DNA from: a virus
DNA length: 43,381 nt
Virus record (IMG/VR): IMGVR_UViG_3300005471_000009
Coordinates: 1 to 43,381 of that record
Strand: one strand, 5' to 3'
How positions within the stretch are numbered: the first letter of the stretch is position 1; the number at the start of each line of letters is the position of its first letter. This document shows positions 1 to 6,651 of the stretch, piece by piece. The position numbers were made by a program, and so were the translations under genes. Below the pieces are notes generated by a model, which had not been told where the DNA came from, did not search any database, and saw only the letters and a list, made by a program, of their open reading frames with translations.

Positions 1-30
1 GCGCCACCACCGACACGCTAACTATTGACC
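1..30. repeat. Terminal direct repeat, left copy (circular-contig overlap)
   Basis: These 30 bases are identical to 43352-43381. A reading frame opened at 43333 runs off the right end and continues in the same frame here to 629. The simplest explanation is that a circular or circularly permuted genome was cut arbitrarily inside a gene and the assembly overlap was kept. A true 30-bp terminal repeat is less likely because the cut falls inside a coding sequence. Confidence 0.9.
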
Positions 31-629
31 CCACTTCCAAAGCCGCGCGGGTAACGCTCTACGATGCTCAGGGCAACCTTATGGTGCCGCGCTCCGACAA
101 CGACCGAGGTATTCTCAACATCCTCGTTCGCCAGTCTGCCGCCACTGGCGCAGGCGCTGCTGTCTGGGCTCTCCGAAATGCCACCTCTGGCAAAGTGCTC
201 TACATCACTCGCATCTGGTGGACGCTCTCTTTCGACGGAACGGCAGCCGCGAGCTTTATGCGCTACGAGTGGATTAAAGGGACAGGCTGCACGGCCATGA
301 CTGGCGGTAATGCTGTTACTGCCCTGCTCAAGCGCAGCTCTGTCACTAACCCTGACGTTGACTCCAGAGTCCTCGACACTGGCCTGACTCAAACAGGCAT
401 TACTCAGGGAGCGGCCTTCTTTACTTGCACCTTTCCGCGCTGGCTGCCGGCTGCCGCGCTGAGTACTTCGGATGCTGGGCCAGTCTCGCCATTCTTTGAG
501 CTGGTCTTCCCTGACACTGCACCCATTGAGCTGGTGCAGAATGAGGTGCTGTCATTGCGGAATGGCCCAACGAATACCTCGGTCGTTGGGGACACGGTGA
601 TGGGCGGTGTGGACTTCTTTGGCGGATAA
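1..629 (+). CDS. Fibre-associated structural protein, C-terminal part (gene starts at 43333)
   Basis: Joined across the ends, this gene runs from ATG 43333 to TAA 627-629 and encodes about 215 aa. An AGGAGG ribosome-binding site lies at 43322-43327. The protein is rich in small and beta-prone residues, without signal peptide or membrane segment, and resembles virion surface or fibre-tip proteins rather than an enzyme. It follows the 1750-aa tail fibre by 9 bases and shares that gene's GC-rich, CTAG-poor composition, so the two probably form one host-recognition module. I recognise no named family. A tail-fibre chaperone or decoration role is possible. Confidence 0.75.
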   Translation, partial: ATTDTLTIDPTSKAARVTLYDAQGNLMVPRSDNDRGILNILVRQSAATGAGAAVWALRNATSGKVLYITRIWWTLSFDGTAAASFMRYEWIKGTGCTAMTGGNAVTALLKRSSVTNPDVDSRVLDTGLTQTGITQGAAFFTCTFPRWLPAAALSTSDAGPVSPFFELVFPDTAPIELVQNEVLSLRNGPTNTSVVGDTVMGGVDFFGG

Positions 630-642
630 CAAGAAGAAATAA

Positions 643-720
643 ATGCCAACCATAACCCTGACTGATACCGGCAGAACTAACAGCTTATTAAGGAGGGATA
701 AATGGCTAAACGTACATTAG
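643..720 (+). CDS. Possible 25-aa peptide or gene remnant
   Basis: An ATG at 643 opens a 25-codon frame beginning MPTITLTDTGR and ending inside the next gene, in another frame. The start resembles the N-terminus of small phage structural proteins that begin with M-x-T-I-T-L-T. Only a weak purine-rich stretch (aagaagaaa) precedes it. It may be the stump of a gene lost when the fibre module was exchanged, since it lies exactly at the boundary where codon usage returns to the phage norm. Confidence 0.2.
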   Translation: MPTITLTDTGRTNSLLRRDKWLNVH

Positions 721-1034
721 AAGAGATCATAGAGGCGCTAGACTCAGACACAGTTAGGACTGCACTGACTCAGCAGAAGGCTAGAGTACAGACTATGATA
801 GCTGAGCGGGTAGTAGAGCTACAGGCAGAGATGTCTAACCCTACCACCAACGATGAGGTTAAAGCTGAGATTGAGCGGCTGCTGACTAAGCAGATTATAG
901 GGCTACAGGAGATGAAGGAAGGGATAGAGGAAAGACTAAGTGATAGTGATGGTATACTTAAGGGACTGATGCCTAATAGAGCTGCTAAGCGCAGAGCTGC
1001 TAAGAATGGAGCTAAGGAGGCTAAGACTGATTGA
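702..1034 (+). CDS. Small coiled-coil protein, unknown function
   Basis: This 110-aa protein is almost wholly helical and charged, with heptad-like Leu/Ile spacing through residues 5-85 and a Lys/Arg-rich tail (AKRRAAKNGAKEAK). A strong AAGGAGG site precedes ATG 702. There is no signal peptide, membrane helix or Cys. It is the first gene after the foreign fibre module and uses AT-richer codons again. The position between tail fibre and lysis genes fits a minor virion or assembly protein, but that is inference only. Confidence 0.65.
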   Translation: MAKRTLEEIIEALDSDTVRTALTQQKARVQTMIAERVVELQAEMSNPTTNDEVKAEIERLLTKQIIGLQEMKEGIEERLSDSDGILKGLMPNRAAKRRAAKNGAKEAKTD

Positions 1035-1320
1035 AGGTGTTTCCTTCCTGTTTGGAGATGTTACTTATCAAGGGAAGTCAATGCGTCTTCCAGCTAGGCA
1101 GTTTGACTTGCTAAAGGCACTTGTAGAGGCTTCCCCAGAATCAATAACTGTAGACGCGCTTAACAGGATAGGATATAGAGAGCGGAGGACAGCTTCATAC
1201 CCAGAGAGCAGGGCAGTGAAGGTACATATTCGCATGATTAGACAAGCATTGATAGCCTCTGGTGTACCGCTAAGAATCGAACAGCGCAGAGGGTTTGGCT
1301 ACAGATGCGTATCCTTATAG
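1006..1320 (+). CDS. Stand-alone OmpR/PhoB-type winged-helix DNA-binding protein
   Basis: The 104-aa product matches the C-terminal output domain of OmpR/PhoB response regulators. It has an opening beta hairpin (residues 13-30), Lx3QFDLLKAL in helix 1, a middle helix, the recognition helix around SRAVKVHIRMIRQAL (about 67-81), and the closing wing RRGFGYR (about 95-101). No receiver domain is present. ATG 1006 overlaps the upstream gene by 29 nt. An AAGGAGG at 1014-1020 lies just inside it, so a non-ATG start (CTG 1027 or ATT 1030) is also possible. It probably binds DNA as a phage- or host-directed regulator. The family assignment is good; the target is unknown. Confidence 0.7.
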   Translation: MELRRLRLIEGVSFLFGDVTYQGKSMRLPARQFDLLKALVEASPESITVDALNRIGYRERRTASYPESRAVKVHIRMIRQALIASGVPLRIEQRRGFGYRCVSL

Positions 1321-1676
1321 CTTTGGCTTGCAGTGCTGTTCTGTTAATAGCTCCTGGTCAGGTCTTTAGTCAGAGCGCTCCTGATACAGACCAGGACGGC
1401 TGGTCAGATGGCTATGAGTTTCATCTTGGTACCAGTCCAGCAAGTCGGTGTACTATAACTGATATAGATGCTTGGCCTCCTGATCTCAACCATGATAATG
1501 TAGTAGATATATATGACATAGCTCTTGAGGCACAGCTGTTTGATAATGATGCCAACTACGCACCGTTCCCACCAGGCATCTACCGCTACGACCTCTATCC
1601 GGAGCCTATGGGTGATGGAGTTGTAGACATCTTTGATATGGTAAGACAAGCTAACCTATTCGGACAGCATTGTTAG
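1305..1676 (+). CDS. Secreted dockerin-like calcium-binding protein
   Basis: This 123-aa protein begins with a signal peptide (Arg2, hydrophobic 3-17, likely cleavage near F21-S-Q). A DxDxDGxxDxxE loop follows (D27, D29, D31, G32, D35, E38), of the thrombospondin type 3 / EF-hand kind. Next comes a dockerin-type repeat with a complete 12-residue loop (D60, N62, D64 to D71) and a second, degenerate one (E100, D104, G105, D111), each followed by a helix ending in LF. Cys49 and Cys123 could form a disulfide. Dockerins normally anchor proteins to cohesins. It overlaps the wHTH gene by 16 nt and precedes the holin candidate, so it is probably exported late in infection. Confidence 0.7.
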   Translation: MRILIALACSAVLLIAPGQVFSQSAPDTDQDGWSDGYEFHLGTSPASRCTITDIDAWPPDLNHDNVVDIYDIALEAQLFDNDANYAPFPPGIYRYDLYPEPMGDGVVDIFDMVRQANLFGQHC

Positions 1677-1685
1677 GAGGATATT

Positions 1686-1874
1686 ATGCAGCCTTGGCAG
1701 ATTGCTGTACTAAGAGCGGTTGCTGGTGGAGTTGTACTAGGCGCAGTAGGTTTCTTCAGTATCTGGGCACAGACTAGTGATTGGCATATACTGCTCACAG
1801 CCTTTATGGCTCCGTTCTGTGGTAACATTGCTACTCGTGGTGCGGCAGAAGGCTGGTGGGATACTAAGAAGTGA
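1686..1874 (+). CDS. Small membrane protein, holin candidate
   Basis: This 62-aa protein has two predicted membrane segments, about residues 6-27 (IAVLRAVAGGVVLGAVGFFSIW) and 33-50, joined by a short loop. The C-terminus is short and charged (EGWWDTKK). A TTAGGAGG site precedes ATG 1686. Size, two-helix topology and position two genes before a cell-wall hydrolase fit a class II holin, which would permeabilise the membrane to release the endolysin. No sequence-family match is claimed. Other small membrane proteins would look similar. Confidence 0.55.
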   Translation: MQPWQIAVLRAVAGGVVLGAVGFFSIWAQTSDWHILLTAFMAPFCGNIATRGAAEGWWDTKK

Positions 1875-2116
1875 AAAGGCTTTGGGCTATTGTTACTTGG
1901 CTTCCAAGATGGATTCCTAAGGAGAAGCCTTGGAAGTGGCGTCCTTTCTTTCGTAGGCGTAGTCCAGTTGTTAACGGAATGTGGTATCTTGGGATTATGC
2001 CCTATTTCTGGTGGCAGCGCGGAGAGTCAGGCAAGGACTGGGATTTCAACGAGTTTGGTCTACAATTCGGCTTTGGGCCTTGGATGTTCCTAGTAGGTAT
2101 TACAGATAACGATTAG
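1871..2116 (+). CDS. Trp-rich small protein of the lysis region, unknown function
   Basis: The GTG start overlaps the preceding stop by 4 nt (GTGA), so translation is probably coupled to the holin candidate. The 81-aa product is very rich in Trp and aromatic residues (WLPRWIPKEKPWKWRPFFRRR near residues 10-30, later WYLGIMPYFWW) and basic in its first half. It may lie at the membrane surface. I recognise no family. A role in lysis is inferred from position alone. Confidence 0.6.
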   Translation: MKRLWAIVTWLPRWIPKEKPWKWRPFFRRRSPVVNGMWYLGIMPYFWWQRGESGKDWDFNEFGLQFGFGPWMFLVGITDND

Positions 2117-2125
2117 GAGAATAAA

Positions 2126-2692
2126 GTGACCGACGATGGAGGGTACCAGAAGTTAGCCGATCCACCTATTATTGACCCTACCGCTAATGTCCTTGAGCAC
2201 GTTCGCTCTGCCATACAGCGAGTTGATGATCTACGAAATGCAGAAGCCAAACGACTAGATGATGCTGTAGCGCATCTAAAGGAAGTAGTGCAGCTTCAGG
2301 CCGCTCATGTAGCAGAGGTGGTAGCGATACAAGGGGCACACCAACGCGAGCTAGCATCAGCGGAGCAGAAGCGACTGGACGCTATTAGCGCTGTTGGAGC
2401 CGCTGACATTAATGCCACTCGGGAACGAACTAGTGCCACGGCAACAGCCTTGCAAACACAAATTACTACGGTGGCAGACACGGCAAGGCAGCAGATGCAA
2501 AGCACAGCCACCCTACTACAAGATAGAATAGGTGCTGTAGAGCGGCAGCAGTATGAGAACAGGGGTGCTAGGGTACAAGAGGTAGAGAGCCGAGATCAAA
2601 CTAACTGGGTAATAGGAATTATTGCGGCTTCAGTTGTTGGAGTATTAGGACTCTTGATTGGGGCCATAGGTATAGCTGTAGCACTGATGTGA
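2126..2692 (+). CDS. Coiled-coil protein with C-terminal membrane anchor
   Basis: The 188-aa product starts at GTG 2126, after a TTAGGAG site. Residues about 25-150 form a long Ala/Gln/Glu-rich coiled coil. The last 28 residues are a strong membrane helix (VIGIIAASVVGVLGLLIGAIGIAVALM). This tail-anchored architecture occurs in phage lysis-associated or envelope-spanning proteins. Its place between the holin candidate and the endolysin supports a role in lysis timing or membrane organisation. It is not a recognisable i-spanin, as the membrane segment is at the wrong end. Confidence 0.6.
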   Translation: MTDDGGYQKLADPPIIDPTANVLEHVRSAIQRVDDLRNAEAKRLDDAVAHLKEVVQLQAAHVAEVVAIQGAHQRELASAEQKRLDAISAVGAADINATRERTSATATALQTQITTVADTARQQMQSTATLLQDRIGAVERQQYENRGARVQEVESRDQTNWVIGIIAASVVGVLGLLIGAIGIAVALM

Positions 2693-2702
2693 GGGAGAAC
2701 TA

Positions 2703-3458
2703 TTGAAAGCACTAGATGTTTCCTTTAGCAGCATTAGTCAGTCCTGGTTTGAGGCTAGAAAGGCTGAGGGCTACGAGCTGTTTATACAGGACGCTTGGAC
2801 TGGCAGTCTTACCCCAGCTAGTGCGCTGCCTAATATAGCTAATGCTAGAGCTGCTGGATTACTAATAGCAGTATACAGTGTGGTATCCTATGCTCACCCA
2901 GGTAAGTTTGCTGCTGATGTAGTTCATGCTGTTAGTCCTTACTGGTCTGAGTACAACTTCGTAGCTGTTGATGTAGAGGAGATAGAAGGGCTGCCAGACC
3001 CAACAGCAGACCAGATTCAGGAGTGTATTGACCGCATTAGAGAACTGGGCCAGAGGCCGATACTCTATAGTAGGCGTAACTTTATCTCCCAGTATCCAGA
3101 CTTTGGGATACCAACTTGGATGGCTAAGTATGATGGAGTAGCTGAATTAGAGCCTGGTGATATAGGCAAGCAGTTCTCAGGTACTACACTAATAGGTGGA
3201 GTAGAAGTAGATCTAAGCGTGTTCGATGATACCTTCGTGAGAGGAGAGGATATGAGCCAGGATGATATTAATGCCATCAAGCAGGTGCTCTCACAGTTCG
3301 CTGATACTGACAACGCCATCAAAGAAGTGCTGGCGCAGCATAATGCTAGGCTAGCTGCCCTTGAATCTCACCCATCAGACGCAGCGGAGGCGGATAAGCT
3401 TATAGCTGATATTGAAGCTCGGATAGAAAAAGCTGGCAAAGATCTAGCCGGTGACTGA
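2703..3458 (+). CDS. Endolysin, GH25-like glycoside hydrolase (muramidase)
   Basis: This 251-aa protein starts at TTG 2703 after GAGGGAG. Residues 3-180 follow the GH25 lysozyme barrel: an N-terminal ALDVSFSS strand, YNFVAVDVEE around 79-88 with the acidic D-x-E pair, RPILYSRRNF near 118-127, PTWMAKYDG near 138-146, and the closing QFSG...VEVDLSVFDDTF. GH25 enzymes cleave the MurNAc-GlcNAc bond of peptidoglycan. Residues 185-251 form a charged coiled-coil tail that may oligomerise or bind the wall. There is no signal peptide, consistent with holin-dependent release. Confidence 0.75.
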   Translation: MKALDVSFSSISQSWFEARKAEGYELFIQDAWTGSLTPASALPNIANARAAGLLIAVYSVVSYAHPGKFAADVVHAVSPYWSEYNFVAVDVEEIEGLPDPTADQIQECIDRIRELGQRPILYSRRNFISQYPDFGIPTWMAKYDGVAELEPGDIGKQFSGTTLIGGVEVDLSVFDDTFVRGEDMSQDDINAIKQVLSQFADTDNAIKEVLAQHNARLAALESHPSDAAEADKLIADIEARIEKAGKDLAGD

Positions 3459-3696
3459 CTGTCCTAGGCCTAAGTGTCACGGGCAGGTCTACTCTGAGCC
3501 TTGGGAGCAGAATCTTTGGACTTGTTTCCAGTGTGCTCGACACTTTATGCGGCTTGATGGGGAGCTGATTGAGATCAGCCGAGTGGCAACAGAACAGGAG
3601 TCTGAGAAGTCTCGGGCGGTAGGATCTAAGTTTTGGCGTGATCCTCCAACTAAAGGAAATAGAAATAATATGAAGGACAGGCGGCGGTTGAAGTGA
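3451..3696 (+). CDS. Small zinc-ribbon protein at the end of the late operon
   Basis: GTG 3451 overlaps the endolysin stop by 8 nt. The 81-aa product has a four-Cys ribbon (CPRPKC at residues 4-9, then CFQC near 25-28) followed by a charged, Arg/Lys-rich tail. The fold is a likely zinc ribbon. Function is unknown. It is the last rightward gene and ends 17 nt before the stop of the converging polymerase gene. Confidence 0.6.
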   Translation: MTDCPRPKCHGQVYSEPWEQNLWTCFQCARHFMRLDGELIEISRVATEQESEKSRAVGSKFWRDPPTKGNRNNMKDRRRLK

Positions 3697-3705
3697 ACAG
3701 TGCCA

Positions 3706-3724
3706 CCCCTCCCTACCCCTCCCC
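3706..3724 (-). terminator. G-quadruplex motif at the convergent gene junction, possible terminator
   Basis: Read on the minus strand this is GGGGAGGGGTAGGGAGGGG: four G runs with loops of 1, 2 and 1 nt. It straddles the TAG stop of the polymerase gene and lies in the short gap where the two arms of the genome meet. I find no hairpin with a T-tract within about 60 bp. In the leftward message the motif sits exactly at the 3' end, so an RNA quadruplex could stop polymerase or protect the end. That function is inference. Confidence 0.5.
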
Positions 3725-5566
3725 TAGTGATGTTTGTTGCAAGACTTGCTTGCCCCAGGTTGGCCCGTACTTTACTTTGAACGGTGTGTACAGTGGCCCT
3801 ATATGAGCTAGTACCTCTGGAAAGGCTATCATACCATCTGCTAAGATTTCGTCATGAACCTGTAGCGCCTGATCTTGGTCTATTAGGCTAGGGTGTAACA
3901 TAGCTCGCTTAACAATATCTGCGCCAGTGGACTGTATAGGATAGTTGATAGCGCACTTCTCAATATGATCTGGTGTAGCTGTCTCCAGTGTTGGCAGTCT
4001 GCACTTCCGGCCCAACATGTTCTCTACCCAGCCCTGTTCCCAGCCAAGTGCTGCTTGCTCTAACTGGTAGTCGTTAACTCCAGGGTAAGTCTCTAGCCAG
4101 CGCTCTCTGTACTCAGCACAGGTACTTATTGGTAACTTAGTGTGTCTAGATAGCGTAAATGGATTAGCTCGATACTGCATAGCGAAGTTGAAGGTCTTGG
4201 ATCTAAGTCTGCTGTCTTCGTCTCTTTTACTAGTCCCTGGCCAGAGTGCTTGCTGTGTTAGCCAATGTATATCCTCTCCTTTAGCGTAGGCAGCTAGTAA
4301 GGTAGCATCCTGGCTGATCTCTGCCATGATCCTCATCTCTAGTTGGTCATAGTCCATCCAGCTCCAGATACTATTATCAGCCTCATATATGTCTCGGGCA
4401 GCATCGGGAATGTTCTGTAGGTTATCATCAGAGCTACTAAGTCTGGATGTCGATAAGTCTTGACGAAAGTGAGTGTAAGCCCTAGTACGGTTAAGATACT
4501 TCCTAAAGTAGGTTCCTATTAGTTTAGTCAGCTTGCGGTGTTCTAGTATAACAGTAGCTAATGGATCTGTTAGCATACTTAGGACTTCATCATCAGTCTT
4601 AAGCTGCTTCTTACTCTTAGTAAACGGAAGGAAGTTACCTCGGGCAGCTAGTACATAGCCAACCTGCTGAGGACTACTAGGATTGAAGCCTTCTTTAGTG
4701 CATATATCTTGGAAGACCAGTCTGCGCTGGCTAAGGTCAGTGTACCATTCTCTCACTCTGTTAGGTCGGAGCCTAAGTCCCCTTGCACTCATACGAAGCA
4801 ACAGCGGTATTAGTCTTCTGTCAACCTCATAGCAATCCTGCTGTCTAGTGTTGACTGAATAGTAGTCTGGCTCAGTCGGATCAAAGCCAAGACCAGAGTA
4901 GTTATGTTCATAGTGCCATGTTACAGTACTCCCCCTATTCCACCCAGGCCCCTTCATCTGGTGCCAGAGTCTCATAGTACCTATTGTATCATTCAAGCAC
5001 TTCTTAGCTGTTACCTCCCAAGGCAAGCTTAGCATGTTCTTACCTTTAGGAAGTATATCAGAGATAGCATCTAGCTCTGTCTGTGCATAGGAATGACACA
5101 TATCCTTTAGGTTAAGGTCTGGTAATGCCTGTACCTGAGACATCAAGCTAGTATCTTGGGATTTATGGGCTATGTCAAGAAGTGCTTGAGGAACCCTATA
5201 CTTACCGCTACAATCCAGTACGCTATGGCTAGCCCAAGGGCCAGATATATGAAAGTCTTGTGAGGCATCAATGCACCAATCTAATAACACTGAGAGATCA
5301 AAGATCCCATTATGCCAGATAACTGTTTCAGCACGTTCTAGTAGGCTAAGTACTAGTAGTATGTTGTTAGGATTAGGATCTGGATAGACTCTAACGTATA
5401 CTGATTCTTGGCAGTTAAGGCCTACTCCAATGCCTAGTAGGAATCTATCCTTGATTGAGACTGTCTCAACATCACATGACACAACAGGATGAAGCTGTAA
5501 GAGATATTCTATTAGTTGTTGTGGAGTATAGTTCTCTGGCCCTAGATAGGCGAGGCTACCTTCCAT
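3713..5566 (-). CDS. Family A DNA polymerase with 3'-5' exonuclease domain
   Basis: This 617-aa replicative polymerase has exonuclease motif I (DVE, residues 32-34), motif II WHNGIFD (84-90) and a probable motif III near Y236-D244. The polymerase part has TSRLSSSDDNLQNIP (373-387), motif A DYDQLEMR (405-412), motif B RSKTFNFAMQYRA (455-467) and motif C VHDE (570-573), so the catalytic aspartates D405 and D572 are present. It is compact for a phage Pol I. Motif B ends in YR instead of the common YG. No 5' nuclease domain is present. It is the last gene of the leftward operon and overlaps its upstream neighbour by 11 nt. Confidence 0.95.
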   Translation of the reverse strand: MEGSLAYLGPENYTPQQLIEYLLQLHPVVSCDVETVSIKDRFLLGIGVGLNCQESVYVRVYPDPNPNNILLVLSLLERAETVIWHNGIFDLSVLLDWCIDASQDFHISGPWASHSVLDCSGKYRVPQALLDIAHKSQDTSLMSQVQALPDLNLKDMCHSYAQTELDAISDILPKGKNMLSLPWEVTAKKCLNDTIGTMRLWHQMKGPGWNRGSTVTWHYEHNYSGLGFDPTEPDYYSVNTRQQDCYEVDRRLIPLLLRMSARGLRLRPNRVREWYTDLSQRRLVFQDICTKEGFNPSSPQQVGYVLAARGNFLPFTKSKKQLKTDDEVLSMLTDPLATVILEHRKLTKLIGTYFRKYLNRTRAYTHFRQDLSTSRLSSSDDNLQNIPDAARDIYEADNSIWSWMDYDQLEMRIMAEISQDATLLAAYAKGEDIHWLTQQALWPGTSKRDEDSRLRSKTFNFAMQYRANPFTLSRHTKLPISTCAEYRERWLETYPGVNDYQLEQAALGWEQGWVENMLGRKCRLPTLETATPDHIEKCAINYPIQSTGADIVKRAMLHPSLIDQDQALQVHDEILADGMIAFPEVLAHIGPLYTPFKVKYGPTWGKQVLQQTSLGEG

Positions 5567-5810
5567 ACTTAGCTAGTATCTTATTGTAGCGATGGCACCA
5601 ACTGATAGGGCAAACCTGTTTGGGAAATCTATTCTCATGTTCAGTATGCAGTAGATTACTGGCATGCTTTAGCTCGTCTAATACTTCTTCTAAAGCAGAC
5701 TTCTCTACTAGTTCTAGTCCTTCAGCAGGAATCATACAGATACACCCGCATTCCTCTTCAATGCAGAAGCCATTAGTCTTGACTTCGTGGCTACACTGTT
5801 TACAGATCAT
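5556..5810 (-). CDS. Small Cys-rich (zinc-ribbon) protein
   Basis: The 84-aa product starts MICKQC and carries CKQC, then C16, C21, C23 and C25, and a later CPISWC near residues 67-72, enough for two metal sites. The middle is helical. It overlaps the polymerase start and the upstream gene (ATGA), so it is translated within the replication operon. Function unknown. Confidence 0.6.
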   Translation of the reverse strand: MICKQCSHEVKTNGFCIEEECGCICMIPAEGLELVEKSALEEVLDELKHASNLLHTEHENRFPKQVCPISWCHRYNKILAKYGR

Positions 5811-5998
5811 CTTCCATCCAGGCGCTCTAGCTCTTTAGCCACTTGTGTTAGGCAATCAGCACACAGATAGAACTCACTATGCAGTATCGGGCTATAGAAC
5901 CTCATAACATATCTCAGTGGTACTGGCCCACAGCCATCACAACTGTTAGTGCCAAAGCTGAGGAGCTTCCATCTGATCCCAGGCACTTTATTAGGCAT
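5807..5998 (-). CDS. Small zinc-finger-like protein
   Basis: This 63-aa protein has two CxxC pairs (CDGC near 20-23 and CADC near 46-49) separated by a predicted beta region, the classic treble-clef or ribbon spacing, and ends in a short helix. Its stop overlaps the next start as ATGA. No family is recognised. Confidence 0.6.
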   Translation of the reverse strand: MPNKVPGIRWKLLSFGTNSCDGCGPVPLRYVMRFYSPILHSEFYLCADCLTQVAKELERLDGR

Positions 5999-6068
5999 CG
6001 TGTAATGCGAATCGGCGTGGGGTAATTCGGAAAATGACCAACACCACCAGGATCATGCGTTTCGTCAT
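5991..6068 (-). CDS. Possible 25-aa membrane peptide
   Basis: A short frame begins with ATG overlapping the stop of the upstream zinc-ribbon gene (ATGA) and runs to TAA 5991-5993, 8 nt inside the next gene. The product, MTKRMILVVLVIF followed by a basic tail, has one short hydrophobic segment. The overlaps at both ends match the operon's style and no gap is left if it is real. Chance cannot be excluded at this length. Confidence 0.3.
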   Translation of the reverse strand: MTKRMILVVLVIFRITPRRFALHDA

Positions 6069-6244
6069 CCGATTTGCATTGTACGCGCCCGTTTTGCATT
6101 TCCTATGGTATGCCACCGCACATATGCGCCAATCCTTGCAGCCTCTCTCTTACAACTCTTGCAGAGTCCTGGCTGTTCTTTTCCCTTCTGGATTGAAACC
6201 ATTCTTACTTGGCCTTTACTACAACGTCTGCAGAGTATGCTCAT
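6065..6244 (-). CDS. 59-aa zinc-ribbon protein
   Basis: ATG 6244 overlaps the stop of the LAGLIDADG-like gene (ATGA). The product begins MSILCRRCSKGQ and has CRRC (residues 5-8) and CKSC (28-31), then a basic helical tail rich in Arg, ending in TMQIG. It fills what would otherwise be a gap in a tightly packed operon. Likely a small metal-binding, perhaps nucleic-acid-binding, protein. Confidence 0.6.
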   Translation of the reverse strand: MSILCRRCSKGQVRMVSIQKGKEQPGLCKSCKREAARIGAYVRWHTIGNAKRARTMQIG

Positions 6245-6651
6245 GCAGGCTTTTTTGCTAGTTTAACTGCCAAGTAAATCTCTGCTCTTTTCTGTACTAT
6301 CTCTGGAGGGAGTTCCTTACCACCAGCCGTAAAGGGATAATCTAGGAGAAGTTCGATCTGATCTAGCTTTAGGATACTCCAAGGATATATATCTTGTAAG
6401 AAGTCATATGCTCGACGGCTATGTAGGCCCCACTGGTATTGTGGTCTCCAGTTCTTGTGCTTACCTCCGTCCATATAATAGGGGCCTAGCACTCCGCCTC
6501 CCCAGTGCTTAGCCAAGAAGTCTAATGGGCGGCGATCCACTTGGCCTATAAGAATACCTATTGTGTAGTGAGGAGGCCGGTTCCGAAGGTAAACATATCC
6601 TTCTCCATCGAAGAATCCAGCTGCATATGCTGCTATCCAATCTTCTACCAC
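6241..6651 (-). CDS. LAGLIDADG-type homing endonuclease, single motif
   Basis: This 136-aa protein carries one LAGLIDADG-like helix, WIAAYAAGFFDGEGYV (residues 5-20), with the acidic D15 that would coordinate metal. It is followed by alternating strands and helices of the usual single-domain length, so it would act as a homodimer cutting a long recognition site. Its start overlaps the stop of the methyltransferase gene by 1 nt. No intron or intein is evident, so it is free-standing. Confidence 0.75.
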   Translation of the reverse strand: MVEDWIAAYAAGFFDGEGYVYLRNRPPHYTIGILIGQVDRRPLDFLAKHWGGGVLGPYYMDGGKHKNWRPQYQWGLHSRRAYDFLQDIYPWSILKLDQIELLLDYPFTAGGKELPPEIVQKRAEIYLAVKLAKKPA

